A stretch of 64,000 bases of DNA from Pseudomonas huaxiensis (GCF_003231275.1 NZ_QKVL01000016.1:62001-126000); one strand, 5' to 3'; positions 8,543 to 16,860 are shown, counted from the stretch's first letter. Translations and numbers: made by a program. The notes: generated from the letters alone by a model not told the origin.

Positions 8543-8565
8543 CCGCCACTGGAAGCCAGTGGCGG
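8543..8565 (-). terminator. Strong 10-bp hairpin between operon genes
   Basis: CCGCCACTGG-AAG-CCAGTGGCGG is a perfect 10-bp stem with a 3-base loop between the dehydratase stop and the epimerase start. No T-run follows, so attenuation or mRNA processing is as likely as termination. Confidence 0.45.
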
Positions 8566-8593
8566 AGGTTGACGATGGAATGAAGAGCCGCAA

Positions 8594-9685
8594 TCAGTGG
8601 CGGCGGAAGCGCTCGATCACCTGCAGATCGATATCCACGCCCAGGCCTGGGCCCTGCGGGATCTGCAACTGGTGGCCGCTGCGCAGCGCCTCGACCGGGT
8701 ACAGCCAATCCGCCGGCTCGACGAACAGGTACTCGATCTGCGGCACCCACGGCTGCACCGCCGCCAGGTGCAGGGTAGCGATCAGGCCGGGACCGAAGTA
8801 CGGGCAGTGCGGCAGCACCACGGCGTCATGTTGGCGGGCCAGCTCGCCGATGCGCAGGGCTTCGGAAATCCCGCCGACCTTGGTCACGCTGGGCTGCACC
8901 GAGTCCACCGCGCCACGGGTGATGGCCTGTTCAAACTGCACCGCGGTGCACCAGTTCTCCCCCGCCGACAGCGGCACGCCCTGCCCGCGCAAACTGGCCA
9001 GGGTGGCGAAGTCTTCAGGCGGGAAGATCGGTTCTTCCAACCAGGCCAGTTTCATCTCGCGCAGCGCCGGCAACCACTCGCGGGTGTCGCTGACGCTCCA
9101 GCCGCAGTTGACGTCGGTGGCCATCGGCACCGCGTCGCCGATGGCACGGCGGCAGGCGGCGATTTCGTCGAGGGTCACTTCGTGCAACTTGATCTCGCGA
9201 AAGCCCATGTCCAAGGCTTTCTCGCAGATGGCCGGGGCCACCTCGTTGTCGGCGTAGCGCACCAGGCTGGCGTAGGCCGGTACCTGCTCGCGAATGGACT
9301 CGCCCAGCAGGCGGTGCAGCGGCACGCCTTGGCGGCGGGCGCTCAGGTCCCACAGACCGATGTCGACGCCGGAAATGGCGAACATCGTCACGCCGTAGCG
9401 CCCGAACAGGTGCAGACGCAGTTGCAGCTCGCGGTTGAACGCCGGGATATCGATAATCTCGCGGTTCAGCAGCAGCGGCGCGATCAGGCGGTCGATCAGT
9501 GCCTTGGTCGCGTCGGCGACAAAGTAGCCGAATGCCTCGCCCCAGCCGACATTGCCGTGTTCGTCTTCAAGACGGATCAGCACGTTTTCCAGGCTGTGCC
9601 AGGTGGTCGGGGTGATGCCCTGACCCTTGCCGCCATCATGGAAAGGAATCTCGACCACCTGGGTGTCGATGCGGACGATCTTCAT
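8594..9685 (-). CDS. Enolase-superfamily sugar-acid dehydratase (MR/MLE family)
   Basis: A 363-residue mandelate-racemase/muconate-lactonising-type enzyme. These enzymes abstract the proton alpha to a carboxylate, and the sugar-acid members dehydrate aldonates or aldarates to 2-keto-3-deoxy acids. A Lys-x-His motif occurs at K166-H168 (REIKLHEV) where mandelate racemase has Lys-x-Lys. Metal ligands are D191, E217 or E218 (WLEEP) and E243 (AGENW). The general acid/base H293 lies in LPHCPYFGPG. The start ATG overlaps the stop of the upstream dehydrogenase by 4 bp, which implies tight coupling. The exact substrate is not readable from these residues. Confidence 0.87.
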   Translation of the reverse strand: MKIVRIDTQVVEIPFHDGGKGQGITPTTWHSLENVLIRLEDEHGNVGWGEAFGYFVADATKALIDRLIAPLLLNREIIDIPAFNRELQLRLHLFGRYGVTMFAISGVDIGLWDLSARRQGVPLHRLLGESIREQVPAYASLVRYADNEVAPAICEKALDMGFREIKLHEVTLDEIAACRRAIGDAVPMATDVNCGWSVSDTREWLPALREMKLAWLEEPIFPPEDFATLASLRGQGVPLSAGENWCTAVQFEQAITRGAVDSVQPSVTKVGGISEALRIGELARQHDAVVLPHCPYFGPGLIATLHLAAVQPWVPQIEYLFVEPADWLYPVEALRSGHQLQIPQGPGLGVDIDLQVIERFRRH

Positions 9686-10491
9686 ACGCGCTCCAGCACA
9701 CTGGCCAGGGGAACGCCGGCATAGGCACCGCCGACATGGTCACGGCCCGAACCCTCCGGGGCCATGGCTTCGTAAGGCAGGAAATCATCGGCCAGGTGCT
9801 CGCCGGCGTTGTCCTGCGGCGCGTAGCCGAGCTCGCGGGCGCGGCGGTTGTGGAACAGCGGGTTGGGGCTTTCCGAGACGCCATAGACGATCTCGTTGCG
9901 CACCGCCGGATGCTCCAGTCCGATCAGCAGCAACTGCGCCAGGTCGCGGGCGCTGGTCCACATCCGCAAGCGACGGGCGTCAGAAACGGTGGCGTCGGCA
10001 TTGCCGATGCGCACGATAAAGGTCGCCAGGTCGCTGCGCAGGGAGAAGGTGGTGCAGGTCGCTTCGCCGAACACCTTGCTCAGGGCGTAATAGCTGTCCG
10101 GGGCGACCGGCATGTCGTCGAAGTACTCGGCCTGGTCACTGCGGTACTGACCGAGCACATGGTGGCTGCTGGCAAAGACGAAACGCTTGACGCCAAAGCG
10201 CTGCGCGGCTTCAAGCAGGTAAAGGGTGGCATGGTAGTTGGGCTCGACGGTGCTCTGGAAGGCAATGTCGGTGCCGTGGGCGCAGGCCAGGTGGACGATG
10301 CCATCGACGCCCTCGACCGCCTGCTGCACGAAGGCCGGGTCGGTCAGGTCGCCGACCAGCGCGCTTTCGCCGCTGACCAGCCCTTCGACGGGCTTGCGGT
10401 CCAGCAAGCGCAGTGCGTAGCGCTGGCGCAGGAAGGGCCGCAGCGCGGTCCCGACGATACCGGCGGCGCCGGTGACAAGTAGCGTAGGCAT
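9682..10491 (-). CDS. NAD-dependent epimerase/dehydratase family protein, uronate-dehydrogenase-like
   Basis: A 269-residue extended SDR with the NAD-binding GAAGIVG near residue 8 and the catalytic YYALSK (YxxxK) near residue 137. The preceding FASSHHVLG carries the serine. The layout and length fit uronate dehydrogenase, which oxidises the anomeric carbon of a uronic acid to an aldarolactone using NAD. ATG 10491 is chosen because upstream in-frame sequence is hairpin-filled non-coding DNA. It overlaps the downstream dehydratase by 4 bp, and an aldose epimerase lies further along, which fits a sugar to lactone/acid to keto-acid route. No separate lactonase gene is present. Confidence 0.82.
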   Translation of the reverse strand: MPTLLVTGAAGIVGTALRPFLRQRYALRLLDRKPVEGLVSGESALVGDLTDPAFVQQAVEGVDGIVHLACAHGTDIAFQSTVEPNYHATLYLLEAAQRFGVKRFVFASSHHVLGQYRSDQAEYFDDMPVAPDSYYALSKVFGEATCTTFSLRSDLATFIVRIGNADATVSDARRLRMWTSARDLAQLLLIGLEHPAVRNEIVYGVSESPNPLFHNRRARELGYAPQDNAGEHLADDFLPYEAMAPEGSGRDHVGGAYAGVPLASVLERV

Positions 10492-10517
10492 GACAGATTC
10501 CTGAAGATCATGTTGCC

Positions 10518-10646
10518 GCCGGCTCGCGAGCCGGCCATTTACAGGGTCTGGCGGTGATCCACCGCCGTCCCTGTCACCTTGGCCGGCCCGGGTTGGGGTC
10601 GGCCTTGCGCGGCGCACCGCGCTACGGGTTCCGGCCCGAAGGCCGG
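10518..10646. other. Three hairpins inside the operon gap
   Basis: The 165-bp gap between the importer and the dehydrogenase holds three perfect structures. First is the 18-bp palindrome GCCGGCTCGCGAGCCGGC (10518-10535). Second is a stepped hairpin ACAGGG-tct-GGCGGTG-atc-CACCGCC-gt-CCCTGT (10541-10574). Third is CCGGCC-CGAA-GGCCGG (10631-10646). They may set a stepped expression level between upstream and downstream genes by processing or attenuation. Confidence 0.6.
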
Positions 10647-10656
10647 TGGTCAAGTA

Positions 10657-11946
10657 TCAGGCCGCGGCGATAACCACGCCCTGCTTCGCCGGTTTCTGGC
10701 CGACAAAGAACGCCACGATCAACGCACCGAGAATGCCCAGCCCGCCCGCCAGGGCAAAACCGCTGCCGTAGGTGCCGGTGGCCTGGATGATGAAGCCGGT
10801 AACGGTCGGTGCAACGATACCGGAGAGGTTGGCCAGGCCGTGCATGAAGCCGCCGGCGGTGCCGACCTGATGATCGGGTACGGCGTCCTGGATCAGCGAC
10901 CAGTAGGCCGGTGCGGTGAGCATCAGGAAGCCGATGGCGACAGTCATCACCGCCACGGTGGCGGTCACGCTCTGTACCTGGCCGGTGAGGCCGATGCACA
11001 CCGCGGCGATCAGCAGGCAACTGACCAGCACCACCTTGCGCGAGAACAGTTGCTTGCCGGTGCGCTTGAACACCCAGTCGATCAGCAGGCCGCCGCAGAT
11101 GAAGCCGACGGTGCCCACCAGCCACGGCAGCGCGGTGACGATGCTCATGGCTTTCAGGTCGATGCCCTTGGCGTCGATCAGGTAGCTGGGGAACCAGGTC
11201 ATGAAGAAATACAGGATGTAGTTGTAGCAGAACAGCGAGACGCCAGTGACCAGCACCGAACGCTGCAGGATGATCTGCAACACCGGGGTGCGCGGCGCCT
11301 GCTCGGCAGTCATCACTGGGGCTTCGCGGCCTTCGTTGATGTCGGCCAGTTCTTGCGGCGATACCTGCGGGTGCTCTTGCGGGGTCGAGGTCGCCAGGCG
11401 GTACCAGGCGATCGCCCAGAGCACGCCGATGATCGCGATCACCACAAAGGCCACGCGCCAGCCCAGCCACAGCGCGAGGAAGCCGACGATCGGACCGGCC
11501 AGGGCGCCGCCCAGCGGGCCGCCTGCCTGGTTGATACCGATGGCGCGGGCGCGCTCCTTGATCGGGAACCAGCTGTTGACGGTCTTGTTGGCGGTGGTGG
11601 ACACCGGGCCTTCGCCGACGCCGAACAGCGCACGGACGATCAGCAGCGACCAGAAGTTGAAGGCCAGCGCGGTGGAGCCGCACAGCACCGACCAGAAACT
11701 CATCGACCAGGTCAGCACGCGCTTGGGCCCGAAGCGGTCGGCCAGGTAACCGCCGACGAAGCAGAACAGCGCATAGCCGAAGAAGAAACTGCTGAAAATC
11801 ATGCCTTTCTCGGAAGGCGTGAGGTGATATTCCTGGGTAATGAACGGCATGGCGATGGACAGCGCGGCCCGGTCGACATAGTTGATGATCATGGCGATGA
11901 ACAGCATCGTCAGGATCGTCCAGCGGTAGTTCTTTTTCTTGTTCAT
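10657..11946 (-). CDS. MFS sugar-acid importer (anion:cation symporter family)
   Basis: A 429-residue, 12-segment major facilitator. The N-terminus YRWTILTMLFIAMIINYVDR and the loop LADRFGPKRVL are typical of the ACS family. That family includes glucarate, galactonate, hexuronate and phthalate symporters. A second diagnostic stretch is GVGEGPVSTTANKTVNSWFP near residues 125-145, and residues 150-160 read GINQAGGPLGGA. It sits in the middle of the sugar-acid cluster and probably brings the pathway's anionic substrate across the inner membrane after passage through the OprD porin. ATG 11946 is the start. Confidence 0.9.
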   Translation of the reverse strand: MNKKKNYRWTILTMLFIAMIINYVDRAALSIAMPFITQEYHLTPSEKGMIFSSFFFGYALFCFVGGYLADRFGPKRVLTWSMSFWSVLCGSTALAFNFWSLLIVRALFGVGEGPVSTTANKTVNSWFPIKERARAIGINQAGGPLGGALAGPIVGFLALWLGWRVAFVVIAIIGVLWAIAWYRLATSTPQEHPQVSPQELADINEGREAPVMTAEQAPRTPVLQIILQRSVLVTGVSLFCYNYILYFFMTWFPSYLIDAKGIDLKAMSIVTALPWLVGTVGFICGGLLIDWVFKRTGKQLFSRKVVLVSCLLIAAVCIGLTGQVQSVTATVAVMTVAIGFLMLTAPAYWSLIQDAVPDHQVGTAGGFMHGLANLSGIVAPTVTGFIIQATGTYGSGFALAGGLGILGALIVAFFVGQKPAKQGVVIAAA

Positions 11947-11992
11947 GTACGTCTCCGTCCGGCGCCAGTGGCCACCGGATCTTGTTGTTATA

Positions 11993-12022
11993 GCGCCTGC
12001 CCCGAGGCAGCGAAACAGGCGC
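11993..12022 (-). terminator. 7-bp inverted repeat upstream of importer
   Basis: GCGCCTG (11993-11999) and CAGGCGC (12016-12022) are perfectly complementary with a 16-base loop. It lies between the Dabb gene and the importer. No T-run is present, so it is weak evidence for partial termination. Confidence 0.3.
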
Positions 12023-12031
12023 CTCTGAGGT

Positions 12032-12325
12032 CTAGACGCTGTAATCCACCGCCACCCACTCGAAGTACTGCTTCAAGTCCGCCACCAGGGCCTGGTGCGC
12101 GGGATGTGGCAGGTAACGCTCCACCGCGGCCGCGTCGTCGAAGCCCGCGTCGAGGATGTAGTCCCAGCAGATCGGGCGCTCCAGCTCGTTGGCGGCGACG
12201 TTCCAGTCACGGATGAAATCGATCTCCCCTTCCAGCGTGCGCATGCGCTCGACCAGACGGGTTTCCAGCTCCGGCTGCGGCGCGACGCCGGCCAGGCGGC
12301 GGAACAGCACGACATGTCGCATCAT
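12032..12325 (-). CDS. Dabb (stress-responsive A/B barrel) domain protein
   Basis: A 97-residue protein beginning MMRHVVLFRRL, matching the HVVLFKxK opening of Dabb dimeric alpha-beta barrels. The C-terminus HPAHQALVADLKQYFEWVAV is the other family hallmark. ATG 12325 has a GGAGGG ribosome site; a longer in-frame reading is the shadow of the dehydrogenase gene. Dabb proteins include small cyclases, isomerases and dehydratases, but most are uncharacterised. It lies 14 bp after the semialdehyde dehydrogenase in the operon, so it may catalyse or stabilise a step in the sugar-acid pathway. Confidence 0.85.
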   Translation of the reverse strand: MMRHVVLFRRLAGVAPQPELETRLVERMRTLEGEIDFIRDWNVAANELERPICWDYILDAGFDDAAAVERYLPHPAHQALVADLKQYFEWVAVDYSV

Positions 12326-12339
12326 CGCCCTGCCCTCCG

Positions 12340-13746
12340 TCAGCCCAGCACCCAGGCCGGCGCATCCTGCAGCGCAACGGGGCGCAGGAAGCGCTCCAGC
12401 GCGGCATAGCCGACCGAGGTGGTTTGCGGGGTGGTCGACGACGGCCATGGACCGCCATGCTGCTGGGCATGGCAGACCGCAACACCGGTCGGCACGCCGC
12501 CGAACAGCACGCGCCCGGAAATCGCTTCGGCGGCCCGCAGCAGTTGGCGGTTGTCCTCGCTCGGCGCCTCCGCACCCCACAGGGTGGTGGTCAGGCTGCC
12601 GCCCACTGCCTGCAGCACCTCGATGATCTGCGCAGGCGACTGGGCACTGACCACCAGCGCGGCCGGGCCGAACATCTCTTCATGCAGGTGCGGATTGGCA
12701 ATGAACGCGGCCGCCTCGGTCGCGAACAAGCGTGGCGCGGGACCGACGCCATCGGCCGCCGGTTCGAACACCGCGCGGGCATGGCTGGCGACCGTGGCGG
12801 CGGCAGCTTCGAAGCCCTGCTGCATGCCCGGCGTGAGCATACGGTGCGTGGCAATCGGCGCAATGGCCGCCGCCAGTTGGGCGACGAAGCGCTCGCTGAG
12901 TTCCGAAGCCAGCAGCACGATCAGGCCCGGGCTGGTGCAGAACTGACCGCAACCGAGGGTGATGGACGCCGCCAGGGTCTTGGCCAGGCCTTCGCTGTCT
13001 TTTTCCAGAGCAGCGGGCAACGCCACCAACGGGTTGATCGAGCCCAGCTCACCGTAGAACGGCACCGGACGCGGGCGATCATTGGCCGCCTGCCACAGGG
13101 CCTTGCCGCCCTGGTAGGAACCGGTGAACGCCACCGCGGCGATCCCCGGGTGCTGGACCAGATAGGTGCCGCCAGCGCGAGAGGTGTTGTCGATCAGGGT
13201 CAGCACGCCTTCCGGCAGACCCTGTTGGCGCACCACGGCGGCGGCCAGTTCGAATACCGCGCGGGACAGTTGCGGGTGGCCGGAGTGAGTCTTGACCACC
13301 ACCGGGCAACCGGCGGCCAGCGCCGAGGCGGTATCGCCGCCCAGCACCGAGAAGGCGAACGGGAAGTTGCTCGCCGAGAACATGGCGACCGGGCCGAGGG
13401 CGCGTTGCACCCGCACCAGCGCCGGACGCCCGGCTGGCGGCGCGCCGGCAACGGCTTCGCTGACGACATGGCGGTACGGCACGCCAGCCTCGACTTCACT
13501 GGCGAAACCGCGCAACTGGAACGCCGTGCGCGCCACTTCGCCGTTCAGGCGCGCTTCGCCCAGGCCGCTTTCGCGGTCGGCGATGGCAACCAGTTCAGCC
13601 TGTTGGCGCTCCAGTGCATCGGCCAGCCCACGCAACAGGCCGGCGCGCACGGCGGCGCTGGATTCGGCCCAGAAACCGGCGGCGGCAACCGCCTTGGCAA
13701 CGGTCTGGTCGATGATCGCCAGGGACGGGTCTTGATGATCGGTCAT
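12340..13746 (-). CDS. 2,5-dioxovalerate (alpha-ketoglutarate semialdehyde) dehydrogenase-like ALDH
   Basis: A 468-residue aldehyde dehydrogenase. The catalytic Cys270 is in LGCGQFCTSPG and the general base Glu233 in FYGELGSINP. The oxyanion Asn127 is in SASNFPF, and the NAD(P) site FTGSYQGG is at 208-214. The sequence and the end GRVLFGGVPTGVAVCHA...TTSVGYAALERF are characteristic of the subgroup that converts 2-oxoglutarate semialdehyde to 2-oxoglutarate at the end of sugar-acid pathways. It is shorter at the N-terminus than the roughly 500-525 residues I expect for the subgroup. ATG 13746 is followed by a normal helix, and upstream in-frame sequence is the shadow of the next gene. Confidence 0.88.
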   Translation of the reverse strand: MTDHQDPSLAIIDQTVAKAVAAAGFWAESSAAVRAGLLRGLADALERQQAELVAIADRESGLGEARLNGEVARTAFQLRGFASEVEAGVPYRHVVSEAVAGAPPAGRPALVRVQRALGPVAMFSASNFPFAFSVLGGDTASALAAGCPVVVKTHSGHPQLSRAVFELAAAVVRQQGLPEGVLTLIDNTSRAGGTYLVQHPGIAAVAFTGSYQGGKALWQAANDRPRPVPFYGELGSINPLVALPAALEKDSEGLAKTLAASITLGCGQFCTSPGLIVLLASELSERFVAQLAAAIAPIATHRMLTPGMQQGFEAAAATVASHARAVFEPAADGVGPAPRLFATEAAAFIANPHLHEEMFGPAALVVSAQSPAQIIEVLQAVGGSLTTTLWGAEAPSEDNRQLLRAAEAISGRVLFGGVPTGVAVCHAQQHGGPWPSSTTPQTTSVGYAALERFLRPVALQDAPAWVLG

Positions 13747-13757
13747 GGCAGGCTCCT

Positions 13758-14204
13758 TCAGCGTGCGTTCGGTTCGAGGTGATAGCCGCGGCCGGTGTAG
13801 TCGAAGGCCACCAGTTCGTTGATCGCCACCTCCTTGTCCGCCGGCGAGGCGTAGTAGGCGCGGATTTCCTTGATCAGGCCGGTGGTTTCGTCGAACACGT
13901 ACCACTCGTCACCGCGCAGCGCGGTGCCTTGTTTGCTTTTCCAGTGGGTCCACTCGATCACCGCTTCAAAGCTGTCGTGGCTGACCAGGATCTTCTCGAT
14001 GGTCCACTGCGAACCGAGGTTCTCCACGCACCAGACCCATTTGCGGGCGATGGTGTCGGCGCCGCGCCACGGCACTTCGGGCAGGCCGGCGGGGAAGTAA
14101 TGCACGGCGTCGGGAGTGAAGCAGGACACCAGCTTGTCGTAGTCGGCCTCGTTGCAGGCATCGAAGTAGCGACGGATCAGTTGCGCGTGTTTGTGCTCGG
14201 CCAC
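13758..14204 (-). CDS. NTF2-like / SnoaL-fold protein
   Basis: A 148-residue cone-fold protein (nuclear transport factor 2/ketosteroid isomerase superfamily). Hallmarks are the N-terminal helix LIRRYFDACNEADYDKLVSCFTPDAVHYFP and the mid-chain strand VIEWTHWKSKQG with conserved tryptophans. The start is GTG at 14202-14204, three bases after the stop of the RraA-like gene, with an AGAGG site in the end of that gene. In this operon it could be an isomerase, dehydratase or lactonase-like accessory enzyme; the fold does not reveal the reaction. Confidence 0.82.
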   Translation of the reverse strand: MAEHKHAQLIRRYFDACNEADYDKLVSCFTPDAVHYFPAGLPEVPWRGADTIARKWVWCVENLGSQWTIEKILVSHDSFEAVIEWTHWKSKQGTALRGDEWYVFDETTGLIKEIRAYYASPADKEVAINELVAFDYTGRGYHLEPNAR

Positions 14205-14207
14205 GGC

Positions 14208-15017
14208 TCAGCCCTCTTTCTTGTCGATGATCGACGGGATCGCCGGGCGGCCGCTGGCTACCCAGGCGTGGTAGTCGGAAACCGACGTCGGGCTCGGCGG
14301 GTAAACGCCCCACAGCGGTTCGCCGGACGCGATGCGCATCGCCAGGTAGTGCTCGATGTCGTCCTGCACGGTGCAGACTTCGGCCAGTTCCTCGGCCAGG
14401 TGCGCCGGGACCACAGTCAGGCCGTCGGCGTCGCCGACGATGATGTCGCCGGGGTACACAGCAACACCGGCGCAGCCAATCGGCACTTGCAGATCGGCGA
14501 CGTGGTGGTAGGAGATACGGGTGGTGGCGGTGATCTCGCGGGCATAGGCCGGCAGGTTCATCGCGGCGATTTCGCTGCCGTCGCGCAGCGCGCCGTCGGT
14601 AACGATGGCCTTGGCACCACGGGCAAGCAGGCGGGTCACGAGGATATTGCCGGCGGAGGCTGCCGCCGGGTCGTTGCGGCTGTCGATCACCAGCACGTCG
14701 CCTGCCTGTACCTGCTCGACGCCGACCCATTGCAGGTTGTCGTCATTGGGCTTGGTGGTCATGGTCTGGTAGGTGTCGATGTCTTCGCGGGCCGGGATGA
14801 AGCGCATGGTGAAGGCGCGGCCGGCGAACGGCTTGGTATCGCGGCTCATGGCGCGCAGGCCGACCAGCGCCGGTTGACGGAATCCGCGCTTGAACAACTG
14901 GGTGGTCAGCGAACCGCTGCTGCAGGCGGCCAGCTTTGCCAGCGTCGCATCGCTGACTTCGACCTTCTTGCCCGAGGCACTTTCGTGGGCGTCGGAATAG
15001 GTGTGGATGACGGACAT
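14208..15017 (-). CDS. RraA-like family protein (4-hydroxy-4-methyl-2-oxoglutarate aldolase fold)
   Basis: A 269-residue protein and the first gene of the minus-strand cluster. The core GNILVTRLLARGAKAIVTDGALRDGSEI (near 150-175) contains the G-x-x-x-RD motif in which Arg and Asp bind pyruvate and metal in HMG/CHA aldolases. PGDIIVGDADGLTVVP near 215-230 is the second family motif. These enzymes split 4-hydroxy-2-oxo acids to pyruvate plus an oxo acid. Here the substrate could be a 2-keto-3-deoxy sugar acid made by the enolase-superfamily dehydratase. ATG 15017 has GGAGAA upstream. Regulator RraA proper is shorter, about 160 residues. Confidence 0.85.
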   Translation of the reverse strand: MSVIHTYSDAHESASGKKVEVSDATLAKLAACSSGSLTTQLFKRGFRQPALVGLRAMSRDTKPFAGRAFTMRFIPAREDIDTYQTMTTKPNDDNLQWVGVEQVQAGDVLVIDSRNDPAAASAGNILVTRLLARGAKAIVTDGALRDGSEIAAMNLPAYAREITATTRISYHHVADLQVPIGCAGVAVYPGDIIVGDADGLTVVPAHLAEELAEVCTVQDDIEHYLAMRIASGEPLWGVYPPSPTSVSDYHAWVASGRPAIPSIIDKKEG

Positions 15018-15106
15018 TCTTATAGGTTCTCCAGGCAGGATTTCATCCGATGGGCGGCCGACAGAAAATCCCACGATGTGGAACAAAGGCCGGCTTCAAG
15101 CCCCGC

Positions 15107-15160
15107 TGAGGTCGATTCTATGAGGGAAAAACTGCCCGCAAAGAGGCAGAATCGACCTCA
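15107..15160. promoter_or_regulatory. Perfect 13-bp inverted repeat in divergent promoter region
   Basis: TGAGGTCGATTCT (15107-15119) and AGAATCGACCTCA (15148-15160) are perfectly complementary with a 28-base spacer. They lie in the 176-bp gap between the RraA-like gene and the IclR-propeller regulator. The position and symmetry make them the obvious operator for that regulator. Confidence 0.7.
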
Positions 15161-15193
15161 TGACAGTCGCGTTCCAACTGATGGGAATAACCG

Positions 15194-16801
15194 ATGAAAA
15201 CAGGTGAAGGCACCGCCGCCCTTGAAAAAGCCCTCGACGTGCTCCAGGCCATTGGCGCCATGCCGTCCGGCATCACCCAGGCGCGCCTGGCCGAACAGGT
15301 GCAACTGCCGCGCACCACGCTGTACCGGATTCTCGCGACCCTGGTGGAGCGCGGCATGATCCGCCGCGACCCGACGCGCAAGGTCTACCGGCTGGGCTTC
15401 AACTACCTGGAGATGGTCCGCAATGCCTACCTGGAACCGGACCTGGTGGCCGCCGCCAGCGCCGAATTGCGGGCCTTGCGCGACCTCACCGGCGAGACCT
15501 CCTACCTGGCGGTGCTGGACGGCAATCAGGTGCTGTCGCTGGAGCGCTGCGACGGCGCCCACACCCTGCGCTCAGCCGCCAGCCTCGGCCAGGGCAAGCC
15601 GGTGTATTGCACGGGGCAAGGCAAGGCGATCCTGTCCGCCCTCGCCCCGCTTGCCCGCGACGAAATTCTCAAAGGCTTGGTGCTGGAGCCGCTGACACCG
15701 CTGACCATCACCGACCGCCGTCGCCTGCTGGCCGAATTGCAGATCACCCGCACCCGCGGCTACGCCCTCGACGACGAGGAAATCCGCCTCGGCGTGCGCT
15801 GCGTAGCGGCGCCGATCATCGACAAGCAGGGCGTGGTGCGCGGCGCCCTCAGCGTTGCCGGACCTGCGTACCGTTTGACCCTGGAGCGCCTCACCCTGCT
15901 CGGCCCGGAACTGGCCGACGCCGCGCGGCGGGTGGGCGAGCAGTTGCGCCCGGAACCGGCGCAACGCCCGTCCGGGGCGCTGGGCGTGGTGCCGGCGCCC
16001 TGGGCGTTTCATGGCGCCTTTGCGCGCTGGCATGCGCCGAGCAAGACGCTGTATTGGGCCGACACCCTGGCCCCGGCGATCCATTGCTGGGACGGACACG
16101 CCAGCCGCCTGCTGACCCGCCTCGACATGCCGGTGCGGGCGATGGAATTGCACCGTGACGGTTTGCTGGTGGCCCAGGCCGGTGGCTGGTCATTGATCGA
16201 CTGGCAGGGTCAGGAGCACCCGATGCAAGACCTGCTCGGCAGCCGCCTGCTGGCATTGGCCAGCCATCCCGGCGGTGGACTCTGGGCCTGCGCGCGGACG
16301 GCAGGCGGTTGCCAGATCGGCGAAATGAGCGCTGAAGGCGACCTGCGCCACGGCTGGAACCTGAGCGAGCAGATCAGCAGCTTCCGCTGGGACGCCAGCG
16401 GCAGCGCTGTATTTGCCATCGCCCCCGAGACTGGCGACATCCTGCGCCTGCAGCCGGGCAGCAACGCTGTGCGCCGCCTGGCCTCACTGCCCCGCGGCGG
16501 CGGCAGCCTCAGCGGCCTGGCGCTGGACGCGCAAGGCGGCGTCTGGACCACCCAGCGCGACGGCTGGAGCCTGGCGCGCTTCGACGCCGAGGGCAATCTG
16601 GACCGCATGATCGGCCTGCCGGTGCCCTGCCCGACCGACCTGTGTTTTGGCGGCGAGGACCTGCGTACGTTGTTCATTACCAGTGCCCGGCAGGAGTTGA
16701 AGCTGGAGGCGCTGGGCAGTGCACCGGATTCCGGGTGCGTGTTACAGGTGCAGACCGAGGTGAGTGGGCAGCCGGGGGTGGCGGTCAGTGGGGTGTTTTG
16801 A
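15194..16801 (+). CDS. IclR-family regulator fused to an SMP-30/lactonase-like beta-propeller
   Basis: A 535-residue fusion. Residues 1-80 are the IclR winged helix (ALEKALDVLQAI; LPRTTLYRILATLVERGMI). Residues 85-250 are the IclR effector domain, with GYALDDEEIRLGVRCVAAPI as landmark. After a short linker (PEPAQRPSG), about 265-530 resemble SMP-30/gluconolactonase: KTLYWADTLAPAIHCWDG, LALDAQGGVWTTQRDGWSLARFD and LCFGGEDLRTLFIT. The usual metal-ligand motifs look lost: GEGP-W reads HGAFARW, the PNG site reads ISSF, and PDG reads LSG. So the propeller is probably a sensor rather than an enzyme. It is divergent from the sugar-acid operon and likely controls it through the 13-bp inverted repeat. 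Confidence 0.87.
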   Translation: MKTGEGTAALEKALDVLQAIGAMPSGITQARLAEQVQLPRTTLYRILATLVERGMIRRDPTRKVYRLGFNYLEMVRNAYLEPDLVAAASAELRALRDLTGETSYLAVLDGNQVLSLERCDGAHTLRSAASLGQGKPVYCTGQGKAILSALAPLARDEILKGLVLEPLTPLTITDRRRLLAELQITRTRGYALDDEEIRLGVRCVAAPIIDKQGVVRGALSVAGPAYRLTLERLTLLGPELADAARRVGEQLRPEPAQRPSGALGVVPAPWAFHGAFARWHAPSKTLYWADTLAPAIHCWDGHASRLLTRLDMPVRAMELHRDGLLVAQAGGWSLIDWQGQEHPMQDLLGSRLLALASHPGGGLWACARTAGGCQIGEMSAEGDLRHGWNLSEQISSFRWDASGSAVFAIAPETGDILRLQPGSNAVRRLASLPRGGGSLSGLALDAQGGVWTTQRDGWSLARFDAEGNLDRMIGLPVPCPTDLCFGGEDLRTLFITSARQELKLEALGSAPDSGCVLQVQTEVSGQPGVAVSGVF

Positions 16802-16860
16802 GTTCTGGCTGCCAGGTGCTTGCCAGCGCCCACAGGGGTAACCGGCGGAACCCGGAGCCC

